Made by a program: the position numbers and the translations under genes. Positions 18,936-27,857 of a stretch of DNA of 64,000 nucleotides are shown piece by piece. The notes beneath the pieces are model-generated. The model saw nothing but the letters and a program-made list of their open reading frames with translations. It ran no database searches and had not been told where the DNA came from. Numbering within the stretch: the first letter of the stretch is position 1; every line of letters begins with the position of its first letter. This stretch comes from a bacterium (GTDB lineage Bacteria > Myxococcota_A > Bradymonadia > Bradymonadales > Bradymonadaceae): contig JAUIBR010000037.1 of NCBI GenBank assembly GCA_030427705.1, forward strand, positions 1-64,000, given 5' to 3'.

Positions 18936-19182
18936 CAGCTACGCAATCTTTGCATAGCGATCGACAACATCGTGACGGATCGAGGCCCTCAGGCCCCCGT
19001 AAGTCCAGTAAATTGGTGGTTCTGACCCACGCACCGGTGGCACGCATCTTGCGTCACTCTGCCATACGGGAGCTGGCACTTAACGCATCGTCTACAAAGA
19101 CATGAAAAAGATGCGGCTTTCCCGTAGACTGCTAAAATTGAAATCACCACTGATTACAGGCCGATCCTTGGTAGGATTGACG
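18936..19182. other. intergenic region between two surface-protein genes
   Basis: About 247 nt. A weak hairpin (GCTACGCAA, 3-nt loop, TTGCATAGC) at about 18939-18959 follows the lipoprotein stop but lacks a T-run. TAAAAT at 19133-19138 could be a -10 box for the VWA gene, with no convincing -35. No gene is supported here. Confidence 0.4.
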
Positions 19183-21927
19183 ATGAAAAAAACAACACTC
19201 ACGGCGCTTCTCTTTGCGCTGTTCGCATCCGCACCTGCGGTGTCGTTTGCATGGGACTTCTCATGTAGCCCCAAGCAGACGACCGAAGTCTCTCGTGTTG
19301 ATGTGCCAAACATCATGATCGCGCTCGATAAATCAGGCTCGATGGATCAGGGCGAACGTGTCCGGACCTGCCGTGTTTGCGAGGAACCGGACGGCGATCT
19401 TGTGGAAGTCAGTGGTCCCACCGATTGTCAGCCATCGGGCTTGCCGTGGGAACTCAACCAGACCCAGTATTACCCCACGAACAGCAGTGTCAGTGGGTAT
19501 TCGTATACGATGACCTTTCCGGTCGTTCCGCCACGAACGCCGGGCACCGAGGTTGAACTCGAAGTTGGCCTTGTTGGGGACTTCAACGGCTCGTGCGAGT
19601 ACGCCGATGTGTACATCGATGGGTCGTACCGTGGCAGAATCAACCCGAACAACGGCCAATGTGACCGTACACACCGCCGCACGTTTACCGTGCCCGAGTC
19701 GTTCCTCGCAGACAACGCGCTCACGGTTTACATTCGAACCAACCCCGACGGCTCATGCGGTGATGGTGTGGATGCGTTTTGCGGCACCAATAGCGCAGAG
19801 CTGACCTTGCGCAGCAATGTCGCTCGATACTGGGGCTCGCAACAGTGGGCGGACCCTTGCGGTAAGGAAGACAAATGGGACCAAGCAGTCGCCGCGCTCG
19901 ACCGGATTGTCTACGAAAGCTCGAACCTGGACCCAGACCTCGCAGCCTTCGGACTCGAGGTCTACAGTGATGATAGCGCCAGGATCCTCATGGACTGTCG
20001 AGAAGACGGTTACACCGAGTTCATGAATCAGCTGAATTCCCAGTCGCCAGGCGGCGCAACGCCAACTGCTCGCGCAATTGACACGGCAAGAGCCAGTGAC
20101 TGTGTGAGTGGTTCGCAGGTGTTTGAGGTGAGCCAGACCGCATCAACTCGGCAAAACTCCTCCAACCAGGGATACGACTTCACAATGAAATTCGAGAACA
20201 TCCCTGCCCAGGCCGCGGACTTCCAAATGCGGCTTGGACTTGTGGGTGACTACAACGGTTCCTGTGAGTTTGCGGACGTGTACGCGGACGGCAACTATGT
20301 TGGGCGTTTCAGGCCACTTTCTGGAAACTCCTGCCAAGCCGCCTCGAATCCGCTTGAGCGCGTGTTCGACATCCCCGCTTCGTACGTGGACGACGGCGAG
20401 CTCGTCGTGACGATCGACAACCGCGGGGTCGGAGATGCAACAACAAATCCGACGTGCTCCGCATCCGCGGACGGCGTCAACGCACACTGCGCCGACAATC
20501 AGGCCATCGTCGACCTGTTGCTGACGCCGAAAGTCGTTCGGGCAGCTGCAACCATCGTGGTGAACGACGGTGCACCAACACGTGGTTACGGCGGATTGGA
20601 CCCATACCCAGCAACCGTGAAAGAAGCCTGCGACCACCGAGATGTTGCGAACGTCTACGTCGTCGGCTTGGGTTCGGGTACCGACCAAGACTTCAACAAC
20701 ATCGTCGCTGCAGCCGGCGGTACGGGAACGTGCCTTGACGCTGGTGTGGTCGTTGACCCATGCGACGATGTCTCGAACTGGGCCGACCTGCGCGGCAAAT
20801 GCACCGGTGGCTTCCAAACCGACAGCTCGACCGCGCTGCTTTCAGCGATTGCTGCGATTACCGCGGAGCTGCAATGCCTCTACGATGTCAACTTCACAGG
20901 ATCTGGTGTCGATGGCGTTCCGGATGACCCGGCAAGCGAGTATGAGTATCTCGCGGTGGAAGCGAGCTTCATCGCGACTGGACCAACCAGTGTCTACAAC
21001 GTGAACTCGTCAATGTCTGATCCACCTGGTGAAGGTTGGGAATTCAACAACCCTAACACCCGGCGTCGCGTGCAATTCAGCGATTACTACTGCGCTCAGG
21101 TCAACCTGAACCGCGTCAGCGAAGTCTCAACCCAACTTGCTTGCTTGTGTCAGGAAGCGACCGGAACCGAGTGTGACGTGCCAGACTACCAGGCGCTTGA
21201 GTTATGTCCGAAAGGCGTATGGGCGTGCAACGAAGGCATCGACTTCTGCGAACCTGAAACGAATTGCTGTGTGCCTGACCTCCCATGCGACACGGGCCTC
21301 GAGGGCGTTTGTGCTGCTGGACTCACGGCATGTGTGGGTCCGAACGGCGCAACTCAAGTCTGCGAGCAGCAAGTCTTCCCATCGCCTGAAGTTTGCGATG
21401 GACTGGACAACGACTGTGACGGCGCCATCGACAATATCACCGGCACCGCTTGTAACGGTAACGGTGGCGTTGGTCGCTGCGCACCGGGAATCACGACCTG
21501 TATCAATGGTGTCGAGACGTGTATCGACCAATTTGAGCCGATGCCTGAGCTTTGCAACGGCATCGACGACGACTGCAACGGCACGACGGACGACATCCGG
21601 CAGAGCTGGGGCAGCGGACAGTTCGATAGTTACCAACCACCAACCACTGGACCGTTGTGCAACTACAACAACGTTTGCATGTGCCCAGGCGGCGTGAGTG
21701 ACAACATCTCGGGTGTCACATTCGATGAGTTCTTCAACGACTGGGATCCGGTCTGCGGATGCGGTGAGGGACTCTCGGAAGGAAACTTCACTCCAGCAGG
21801 TGACTCGGCCCCTGCATCTAACAGCTCGGAACCACAGGCTGGCTGTTCGTCGACTGGCGGCAGTGCAGACGCAAGCTGGCTGGCCCTGCTTGGCCTGATC
21901 GGCCTCCTGCGACGCCGACGTCGCTAG
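19183..21927 (+). CDS. exported VWA-domain protein with duplicated inserts, MopE-type repeats and MYXO-CTERM tail
   Basis: The 914-residue surface protein starts at ATG 19183, where a signal peptide (ending SFAW) begins; the longer frame from 19102 would bury it. A von Willebrand A domain is split: DKSGS (residues 49-53), GGATPT (290-295) and NDGAPT (461-466) form the metal-binding MIDAS set. Two related modules of about 120-135 residues sit between these pieces (about 95-212 and 313-450; both contain GLVGDxNGSCExADVYxDG). After the VWA part come Cys-rich repeats EVCDGLDNDCDGAID and ELCNGIDDDCNGTTDD, matching MopE-type putative metal-binding repeats. It ends GCSSTGGSA, a hydrophobic stretch and RRRRR, a MYXO-CTERM-like sorting tail. 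Probable role: surface adhesion or binding. Confidence 0.85.
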   Translation: MKKTTLTALLFALFASAPAVSFAWDFSCSPKQTTEVSRVDVPNIMIALDKSGSMDQGERVRTCRVCEEPDGDLVEVSGPTDCQPSGLPWELNQTQYYPTNSSVSGYSYTMTFPVVPPRTPGTEVELEVGLVGDFNGSCEYADVYIDGSYRGRINPNNGQCDRTHRRTFTVPESFLADNALTVYIRTNPDGSCGDGVDAFCGTNSAELTLRSNVARYWGSQQWADPCGKEDKWDQAVAALDRIVYESSNLDPDLAAFGLEVYSDDSARILMDCREDGYTEFMNQLNSQSPGGATPTARAIDTARASDCVSGSQVFEVSQTASTRQNSSNQGYDFTMKFENIPAQAADFQMRLGLVGDYNGSCEFADVYADGNYVGRFRPLSGNSCQAASNPLERVFDIPASYVDDGELVVTIDNRGVGDATTNPTCSASADGVNAHCADNQAIVDLLLTPKVVRAAATIVVNDGAPTRGYGGLDPYPATVKEACDHRDVANVYVVGLGSGTDQDFNNIVAAAGGTGTCLDAGVVVDPCDDVSNWADLRGKCTGGFQTDSSTALLSAIAAITAELQCLYDVNFTGSGVDGVPDDPASEYEYLAVEASFIATGPTSVYNVNSSMSDPPGEGWEFNNPNTRRRVQFSDYYCAQVNLNRVSEVSTQLACLCQEATGTECDVPDYQALELCPKGVWACNEGIDFCEPETNCCVPDLPCDTGLEGVCAAGLTACVGPNGATQVCEQQVFPSPEVCDGLDNDCDGAIDNITGTACNGNGGVGRCAPGITTCINGVETCIDQFEPMPELCNGIDDDCNGTTDDIRQSWGSGQFDSYQPPTTGPLCNYNNVCMCPGGVSDNISGVTFDEFFNDWDPVCGCGEGLSEGNFTPAGDSAPASNSSEPQAGCSSTGGSADASWLALLGLIGLLRRRRR

Positions 21928-21954
21928 GCCCTTAATTTCGGTTCAATTCCTAAG

Positions 21955-21983
21955 GCAGGTCACCTCAGTGACCTGTCTTTTTT
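21955..21983 (+). terminator. rho-independent terminator after the VWA gene
   Basis: CAGGTCAC, a CTCA loop and GTGACCTG form a perfect 8-bp stem, followed by TCTTTTTT. It lies 28 nt after the stop codon. Confidence 0.85.
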
Positions 21984-22090
21984 GTGAATTCTGCGATAAA
22001 TCCGATTTCGCAGGATCGCGGCGTACCTATCTGTGATGGACGTGCATCCAAGCCAACGAGTCGGATAGTTCCGACCACAAGGAGTTGGAA

Positions 22091-23620
22091 ATGGACCAAG
22101 TCGTAGTTATAGGAACTGGTGTTGGTGGTCTCGCAGCCGCAATTCGAATGCGATGCATGGGATATCCTGTGACCGTGCTGGAGGCTCTGCCGGACGCTGG
22201 CGGACGTGCACGGGTGTTTGAACAAGATGGATTCTCGTTCGATGCGGGACCTACCGTAATCACCGCCCCATATCTCTTCGAGGAGCTCTTCGCCCTGGCG
22301 GGACGCGACTGGCGAGACTACTACGAGTTGGTTCCTGTCGACCCGTTTTATCGGATTATGTATCCGGATGGGTCGCAGTTTGACTACGTTGGCGACGAAG
22401 AGCGGCTGCTGAACAATATCCGCGACTTGAGTCCTGAAGACGTCGACGGCTATCTCAAGCTCGCCGAGCACTCCAAGCGCATCTTCGACATCGGCTATAC
22501 CGAGCTCGCAGACATTCCGTTCGACACCGTTTGGGACATGATGAAGGTCGTCCCAGACATGATGAAACTTCAAAACTATCGGACGGTTTACGGTCTGGTC
22601 TCGAAGTACATCAAGGACGAGCGACTACGCCAAGCATTCAGCTTCCAACCCTTGTTGATTGGCGGCAATCCGTTCCGCGCAACGTCCATCTACATGCTCA
22701 TCCACTGGCTTGAGCGTAAGTGGGGCGTTCATTACGCGATTGGCGGAACGACCTCGATCGTCCATGCATTGCTCCAGTTGATGGACGAGCTAGGCATCGA
22801 AGTTCACTTCAATAGCGCCGTGGATGAAATTGAAGTCGGCACGGATGGCAAAGTGCAAGCGGTGCGAACCGAGGATGGTCGTCGCTACGACGCGCAGATG
22901 GTCATCAGCAACGCTGACCCGTCGATGACCTACGCACGCATGGTCGACCCGAAACATCGAAAGAAGCACACGAACCGCAAGGTCGACCGCGTTCAAAACT
23001 CGATGAGCCTGTTCGTCGGGTACTTTGGAGCTGACCGCGTCTGGGAAGATCAGGCGCATCACACCATTGTGCTTGGTCCGCGCTATAAAGAGCTCTTGGA
23101 CGACATCTTCGACAACAAAGTGTTGGCGGACGATTTCTCGCTCTACCTCCACGCGCCAACCCGCACTGACTCTTCGGTGGCGCCCGATGGGCACGAAAAC
23201 ATGTATGTCCTCTCGCCAGTCCCGAACAACCTCAGCGGGCTGGATTGGGAAGACATTCAAGACGAGTACTTCGACCGTATTTTGACCGCCTTGGAAGAGC
23301 GAATGCTGCCCGGTTTGAAAGGCAGCATCGTCACCAAGAAATGCATCACGCCTGACTACTTCGAGAACGAACTACGGTCGGCAGATGGTGCGGCGTTTGG
23401 GCCGGAGCCAATTCTTCAGCAATCGGCTTGGTTCCGCTTCCATAACCGAAGCGAAGACATCGATGGCCTGTACTTCGTAGGTGCTGGAACGCACCCAGGC
23501 GCTGGCTTGCCCGGCGTCCTCTGCACGGCGAAGGTACTCGAGCGCGTCGTTCCGCAACCAAACGCATCCGACAAAGTCCCGGTTCCAGAAGTTAAGAAGA
23601 ACCTACGGAAGTCCGCATGA
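22091..23620 (+). CDS. crtI: phytoene desaturase/carotenoid dehydrogenase (CrtI family)
   Basis: FAD-dependent enzyme that introduces double bonds into phytoene in carotenoid synthesis. The N terminus VVVIGTGVGGLAAAIRM is the dinucleotide-binding fold, followed by E34-type LEALPDAGGRARVFEQDGF and FDAGPTVITAP, all typical of CrtI. The C-terminal FVGAGTHPGAGLPGVLCTAK is the family signature. At 509 residues its length is normal. ATG 22091 has AAGGAG 6-7 nt upstream and is preferred to an in-frame TTG 6 nt earlier. It overlaps crtB by 4 nt, so the two are co-translated and make phytoene and desaturate it. Confidence 0.93.
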   Translation: MDQVVVIGTGVGGLAAAIRMRCMGYPVTVLEALPDAGGRARVFEQDGFSFDAGPTVITAPYLFEELFALAGRDWRDYYELVPVDPFYRIMYPDGSQFDYVGDEERLLNNIRDLSPEDVDGYLKLAEHSKRIFDIGYTELADIPFDTVWDMMKVVPDMMKLQNYRTVYGLVSKYIKDERLRQAFSFQPLLIGGNPFRATSIYMLIHWLERKWGVHYAIGGTTSIVHALLQLMDELGIEVHFNSAVDEIEVGTDGKVQAVRTEDGRRYDAQMVISNADPSMTYARMVDPKHRKKHTNRKVDRVQNSMSLFVGYFGADRVWEDQAHHTIVLGPRYKELLDDIFDNKVLADDFSLYLHAPTRTDSSVAPDGHENMYVLSPVPNNLSGLDWEDIQDEYFDRILTALEERMLPGLKGSIVTKKCITPDYFENELRSADGAAFGPEPILQQSAWFRFHNRSEDIDGLYFVGAGTHPGAGLPGVLCTAKVLERVVPQPNASDKVPVPEVKKNLRKSA

Positions 23621-24549
23621 TTCATATGGATCAAATGATTGTACGAGAGTCACGTGAAGTGCTCTCGAAGCATGCGCGCTCGTTTCGTTGGGCTTCGTGG
23701 TTTCTGCCCGAGGATTGTCGAGACGACGCGGCCGTGGTCTACGCCCTCTGTCGCCTGATCGACGACATCGCGGACCTGGCCGAGGACGAGAACGTCGCGC
23801 GCGTCGAACTCAATAAGCTCCGCCGTGAACTGCGTGCCGAGGAAGCCGCGCGTCCATTGGTAGCGGCATTTCGTGAAGTAGCCGCTCGGCGCAACATGTC
23901 CCTTGAATTCGCCGACCAGTTGATTGAAGGCGTGCTGAGCGACCTGCGCACGGTTCGCGTCAAAGATGACGATGAGTTTCTTCGCTACTGCTATCGCGTC
24001 GCCGGCACAGTCGGCTTGATGATGTGCGGGGTGCTTGGTGTCGATGAGCGAACCGCGCTTCCTCATGCAATCGACCTTGGGGTCGCAATGCAGATCACGA
24101 ATATCTGCCGCGACGTTCTCGAAGATTCTCAGAACGACCGAGTCTATCTGCCCGAATCGCGCTTGCGTGCCGCTGGGACGTCCCAGGAAGAAATTCTGGC
24201 AGGAACAGCCGATCCAAACGCCGTCTCAAAGGTCGTGGCCGATTTGCTGCAACTCGCGGATGTCTACTACAGGAGCGCGGATCACGGGATGCGCTACATC
24301 CCCGCCCGCTCGCGGTTTGCGATCGTGGTGGCCGCTCGGCTCTATCGCGCCATTGGGCTGAAGCTCAAATCGCGTGGTGCAAACCCGATGAATGGTCGGA
24401 CGTGGATACCCTGGTACGGCAAGATTCGATGGACTGTGATCGCAGCTGTTGACTACCTCAGCCCCGAGGTCTCAGGCAGCGCGCACCATCCGGGTCACGA
24501 CGCAACCCTCCACATTCCGCTTCAAGGCCTGCCGGGCGCCGGCGAGTAG
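23617..24549 (+). CDS. crtB: phytoene synthase (CrtB family)
   Basis: Condenses two geranylgeranyl diphosphates to phytoene, the first committed carotenoid step. Both aspartate-rich motifs are present: RLIDDIADLAEDE (about residue 46) and MQITNICRDVLEDSQNDRVYLP (about 154), the latter being the trans-isoprenyl diphosphate synthase signature. At 310 residues the length is typical. The ATG overlaps the crtI TGA by 4 nt. The 3' end overlaps the convergent Nudix/MBL gene by 28 nt, an unusually long tail-to-tail overlap. Confidence 0.93.
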   Translation: MIHMDQMIVRESREVLSKHARSFRWASWFLPEDCRDDAAVVYALCRLIDDIADLAEDENVARVELNKLRRELRAEEAARPLVAAFREVAARRNMSLEFADQLIEGVLSDLRTVRVKDDDEFLRYCYRVAGTVGLMMCGVLGVDERTALPHAIDLGVAMQITNICRDVLEDSQNDRVYLPESRLRAAGTSQEEILAGTADPNAVSKVVADLLQLADVYYRSADHGMRYIPARSRFAIVVAARLYRAIGLKLKSRGANPMNGRTWIPWYGKIRWTVIAAVDYLSPEVSGSAHHPGHDATLHIPLQGLPGAGE

Positions 24550-25928
24550 ATATCGCCGGTTCGTGTGGCGAGGCCGCGCTCTGTCAGGTGAATCAAGTGG
24601 GACATCGTACTGCGGACGGCCAGTGGCCATGCGGCTTTAGGGACATCATCGTAGGCGACTGGCACTATCTCAGCCGCTGTCGCGCGCTTGAGCGAGCACA
24701 GCGCCTCAAGGACCTTTTCCTCCCGGGCTTCGCGATGGGAGATATAGAATTCCAGCCGTCTCTGCGGCTTCGGTAGCGTCCAACCATGCGCTGGAATCAA
24801 CGCGTTGACGTCCATATCTCGAACGCGCGCCAAACTCTGGAAGTAGTCCCCCATATGCCCATCCTTGGGGTCGACTAGGATCGTGCCTTCAGACGCGATC
24901 AGGTCGCCTCCGACGAGCACATTGGTTGCTTCGTGCAGAAACGCGAGGTGCCCATCCGCGTGACCGGGAGTGAACACACAGCGAAGCTCAGAATCGCCTA
25001 GATCGATGACGTCACCATCGTTGAGTAATCGATCCACCGTGATGTCGCGCAGGCGCGCGGCCGTCCCCGGGTGCGCCCATACGGGCAACCGATAGCGGGA
25101 CTGTACGAAATCGACCCCAGACGTGTGATCACTGTGATGGTGAGTCAGCAAGATGGCTTCGAGGTCGATGCCGTTTGCGGTAGCAATCTCAAGCAGCTCA
25201 GCCAATCGCTCGTTCTCGGAATCGATGGGGCTGCCTGGGTCGATGACAACCAAACGTTGGCTCCCAACGAGCACACAGTTTGTGTGTGTTGCCGGAGGCA
25301 AAGTTGGTGTGCGTTGCGGGAGAACGTGGATCCCCTCGACGAACTTCGCGCGTTCGAAGGCGTTTTGATAGGTCTCATCGAAGTAGATTTTTGGGCTGTT
25401 TTCCGCGGCGAAGCACTCGATCGCGATGCGAACTGGCGCCGAAAGACACACCTCGCCCTGCCGCCACCGCGTCAGGACTTGCGCCGGTTCGACCCATTGG
25501 CCATCGATGTGTTCGTGGTTTAAGCGAGGATCTAACGTGTTCAGCTCGACGACAAAGAACTCGCTTTGGTGCTGAACTGAGCCGACCGGACCCGAGTCCC
25601 ATTGCCCAACGCTTCTCAAAAGTGCCTTAGAATACGGACCTGAAACGTCGCCATCTGAGGGAGACGGAGCGCTTCCACCCACAAAAATACCCGCCTCTTC
25701 GGCGAACTCACGGATTGCAGCCGCGTAGAATGCATCGCTGGGATTACCCGCGATGTGTGGTTCGTTGAAGTTCACATCGGCGTCAACGGAGTCGACCGCG
25801 CCACCAAAAAAAGCGTGGTATCCCGGGAGAAAACGACGATCGAACGCGCGCTGCGTCAAATACACCTGAAAAGTGTCGCCAACGGTGCGAACTGGGATGA
25901 TAATCGAAGATTGAACGATGGAACTCAT
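24522..25928 (-). CDS. Nudix (NUDT19-like) and LACTB2-like metallo-beta-lactamase fusion protein
   Basis: Residues 1 to about 200 resemble a Nudix hydrolase of the NUDT7/NUDT19 type: RFLPGYHAFFGGAVDS followed by AAAIREFAEEAGIF, the Nudix helix with Asp in place of the first Glu. Residues about 215-400 form a metallo-beta-lactamase domain with LLTHHHSDHTSG, a later FTPGHADGHL and LVGGDLI. The tail (REEKVLEALCSLKRATAAEI to RSTMSHLIHLTERGL) matches the winged helix of LACTB2-like RNase enzymes. The ATG lies at 25928, and a divergent tatB operon begins 105 nt away. The true substrates of either domain are unknown. Confidence 0.8.
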   Translation of the reverse strand: MSSIVQSSIIIPVRTVGDTFQVYLTQRAFDRRFLPGYHAFFGGAVDSVDADVNFNEPHIAGNPSDAFYAAAIREFAEEAGIFVGGSAPSPSDGDVSGPYSKALLRSVGQWDSGPVGSVQHQSEFFVVELNTLDPRLNHEHIDGQWVEPAQVLTRWRQGEVCLSAPVRIAIECFAAENSPKIYFDETYQNAFERAKFVEGIHVLPQRTPTLPPATHTNCVLVGSQRLVVIDPGSPIDSENERLAELLEIATANGIDLEAILLTHHHSDHTSGVDFVQSRYRLPVWAHPGTAARLRDITVDRLLNDGDVIDLGDSELRCVFTPGHADGHLAFLHEATNVLVGGDLIASEGTILVDPKDGHMGDYFQSLARVRDMDVNALIPAHGWTLPKPQRRLEFYISHREAREEKVLEALCSLKRATAAEIVPVAYDDVPKAAWPLAVRSTMSHLIHLTERGLATRTGDIYSPAPGRP

Positions 25929-26033
25929 GCACTACGCTTATAGCGGGTGAACGAACCACAAGACAGAATTTGCCCGACCATGGTAGAAGGTTCGGGTTGT
26001 ACAAAAAAGTGAGCGAATCCCAAGGAGCTGCTC

Positions 26034-26435
26034 ATGTTCGGCATGTCGATGACAGAAATCCTGATGATCCTTGTGATTGTCCTCGTGGTCCTAGGACCCG
26101 AGAAGATTCCTGAGGTCGCAAAATTCGTGGGCAAGGCAATTCGCGAAGTGCGAAAAGCCAGCAACCTGCTGCGAGATGCGGTGATGATCGACGACATCAA
26201 AGCGTCTGTCACGCGCCCAACTCCTATCGATACGACCAGCTACAACTCCGTTGAAGGTGCGATGGATTACGAGGATATCGCGCCTTCCGACCCCTCGCCC
26301 GAGCGTAACATCAGGCTGGAAACGATGAGCGCCCGCAAACGAACACCGCTTGCGGAGGTCACGCTACAGGCCGTGACCGAAGCCGCCAATCATCGCGAGA
26401 TTTATCTGCACGTCCCCTATGAGGAGACCATCTAG
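26034..26435 (+). CDS. tatB: Sec-independent protein translocase subunit TatB (TatA/B family)
   Basis: Part of the twin-arginine pathway, which exports folded proteins. The 133-residue protein opens with a single membrane helix MTEILMILVIVLVVLGPEKIPE and an amphipathic helix (VAKFVGKAIREVRKASNLL), followed by a polar tail. The LGPEKIPE turn and the length favour TatB over TatA, but the two are hard to tell apart by eye. AAGGAG precedes the ATG. It overlaps tatC by 1 nt, which supports the assignment. No second TatA-like gene is next to it. Confidence 0.88.
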   Translation: MFGMSMTEILMILVIVLVVLGPEKIPEVAKFVGKAIREVRKASNLLRDAVMIDDIKASVTRPTPIDTTSYNSVEGAMDYEDIAPSDPSPERNIRLETMSARKRTPLAEVTLQAVTEAANHREIYLHVPYEETI

Positions 26436-27235
26436 TGGCGACTCAAGAGGAAATCGATGCATATGCTGAGGCGAGGATGACGGTGTTGGAGCACCTTCGG
26501 GAGCTCCGGCAGCGTGTGATCTTTGCATTCATCGCGGCAGCGGTGGGCTTCTCGATCTCATGGATTTGGGTCGAGCCGCTGTTTGAGTTTCTTCTACTCC
26601 CTCTGCAGACCGCCGCGCCGGAGCTCGATCTGGCGCAGATGCACCACAAAGACCTGGCCGAGCCATTTTTCGTCCTGTTGAAGACCGCGATCTTTAGTGG
26701 GCTCTTCCTGGCGATGCCGGTCATTATCTACCAAGTTTGGGCGTTTATCGCGCCTGGGCTCTACGACAACGAAAAGCGGGCGGCCGTCCCGTTTATGATC
26801 CTCTCCACGGGTTTTTTCGCGGGCGGGGTCGCGTTCTGTTTCTACGTCGTGATGCCCGAGGGCTATAAATTTCTGATGAACTTCTCGCTGGAGGTCTCCA
26901 ACCCCCAGTTGATGATGAACGAGTATCTGGCCCTCACCACGAAGCTGCTGCTGGGATTTGGAATCATCTTCCAGCTGCCGGTGTTTGCCATGTTCCTGTC
27001 GATGATCGGTATTCTGACACATCGACACCTATTGAAGTTCTGGCGTTATGCCATCGTGATTGCCTTCATTGTGGCAGCGATGCTGACACCACCAGACGTC
27101 GTCACCCAGGTGCTGATGGCAGGACCGATGGTTGCGCTGTACTTCCTATCCATCGTGGTCGCATGGTACTTCACTGCACGACGTGAGCGACGCGAAGCAA
27201 AAGAAGCCGCTAAAGAAGCTGCAAACGAGTCATAA
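26435..27235 (+). CDS. tatC: twin-arginine translocase subunit TatC
   Basis: Core multispanning receptor for twin-arginine signal peptides. The 266-residue protein shows MTVLEHLRELRQRVIFAF at the N terminus, the TatC signature, and six hydrophobic spans, including AEPFFVLLKTAIFSGLFLAMP. The frame starts at a GTG that shares one base with the tatB stop (TAGTG). The charged C-terminal tail is cytoplasmic. ClpP follows after 16 nt and is probably in the same operon. Confidence 0.94.
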   Translation: MATQEEIDAYAEARMTVLEHLRELRQRVIFAFIAAAVGFSISWIWVEPLFEFLLLPLQTAAPELDLAQMHHKDLAEPFFVLLKTAIFSGLFLAMPVIIYQVWAFIAPGLYDNEKRAAVPFMILSTGFFAGGVAFCFYVVMPEGYKFLMNFSLEVSNPQLMMNEYLALTTKLLLGFGIIFQLPVFAMFLSMIGILTHRHLLKFWRYAIVIAFIVAAMLTPPDVVTQVLMAGPMVALYFLSIVVAWYFTARRERREAKEAAKEAANES

Positions 27236-27251
27236 ACACTAAGAGGCTATC

Positions 27252-27857
27252 ATGGGATTCATTCCCTCAGTTGTTGAACAAACCCACCGCGGTGAGCGGG
27301 GTTGGGACATTTTTAGTCGCCTGCTGCGAGACCGGATTATCTTCCTGGGAACGCCGGTAACCGATGACGTGGCGAACTCAATCATCGCACAGCTGCTTTT
27401 CCTGGAGAGCGAGGACCCAGATAAAGGCGTGGACCTCTATATCAACTCACCAGGTGGCTCAGTGACTGCGGGATTGGCCATTTATGACACCATGCAGTAC
27501 GTCAAACCGGATGTGACCACCATCTGCCTTGGTCAGGCAGCGTCGATGGGTGCAGTGCTGCTCGCAGCCGGCGCCAAAGGTAAGCGCTACGCGCTGCCGC
27601 ACAGCCGGATCATGATGCACCAACCATTGATGCGCGGTGGTATGGGCGGCCAGGCGACGGATATCGCCATCCAGGCTCAGGAGATTTTGCGGCTCAAAGA
27701 GAAGCTCAACAAAATCCTGGCCCATCACACCGATACCCCGCTCGAGAAGATTGAAGCTGATACCGATCGCGACAATTACATGAGCGCGATTCAAGCACTT
27801 GAGTACGGCGTGCTCGACCATGTGATGGAAGATCGCAGCGAGTTGAAGAAAGGCTAG
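27252..27857 (+). CDS. clpP: ATP-dependent Clp protease proteolytic subunit ClpP
   Basis: Serine protease that forms the tetradecameric chamber used by ClpX or ClpA. The 201-residue protein has the catalytic Ser in [11 protein letters not shown] (about residue 99), His in RIMMHQP (about 124) and Asp in TDRDNYMSA (about 173). The oxyanion-region [16 protein letters not shown] is intact, and [11 protein letters not shown] opens the mature part. It follows tatC by 16 nt. No clpX or lon gene follows; the convergent kinase gene overlaps its end by 4 nt, so the partner ATPase must lie elsewhere. Confidence 0.95.
   Translation: MGFIPSVVEQTHRGERGWDIFSRLLRDRIIFLGTPVTDDVANSIIAQLLFLESEDPDKGVDLYINSPGGSVTAGLAIYDTMQYVKPDVTTICLGQAASMGAVLLAAGAKGKRYALPHSRIMMHQPLMRGGMGGQATDIAIQAQEILRLKEKLNKILAHHTDTPLEKIEADTDRDNYMSAIQALEYGVLDHVMEDRSELKKG

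Noticed and set aside
19102-19182. Upstream start for the VWA protein
   Set aside because: It would place 27 charged residues before a clear signal peptide at 19183.
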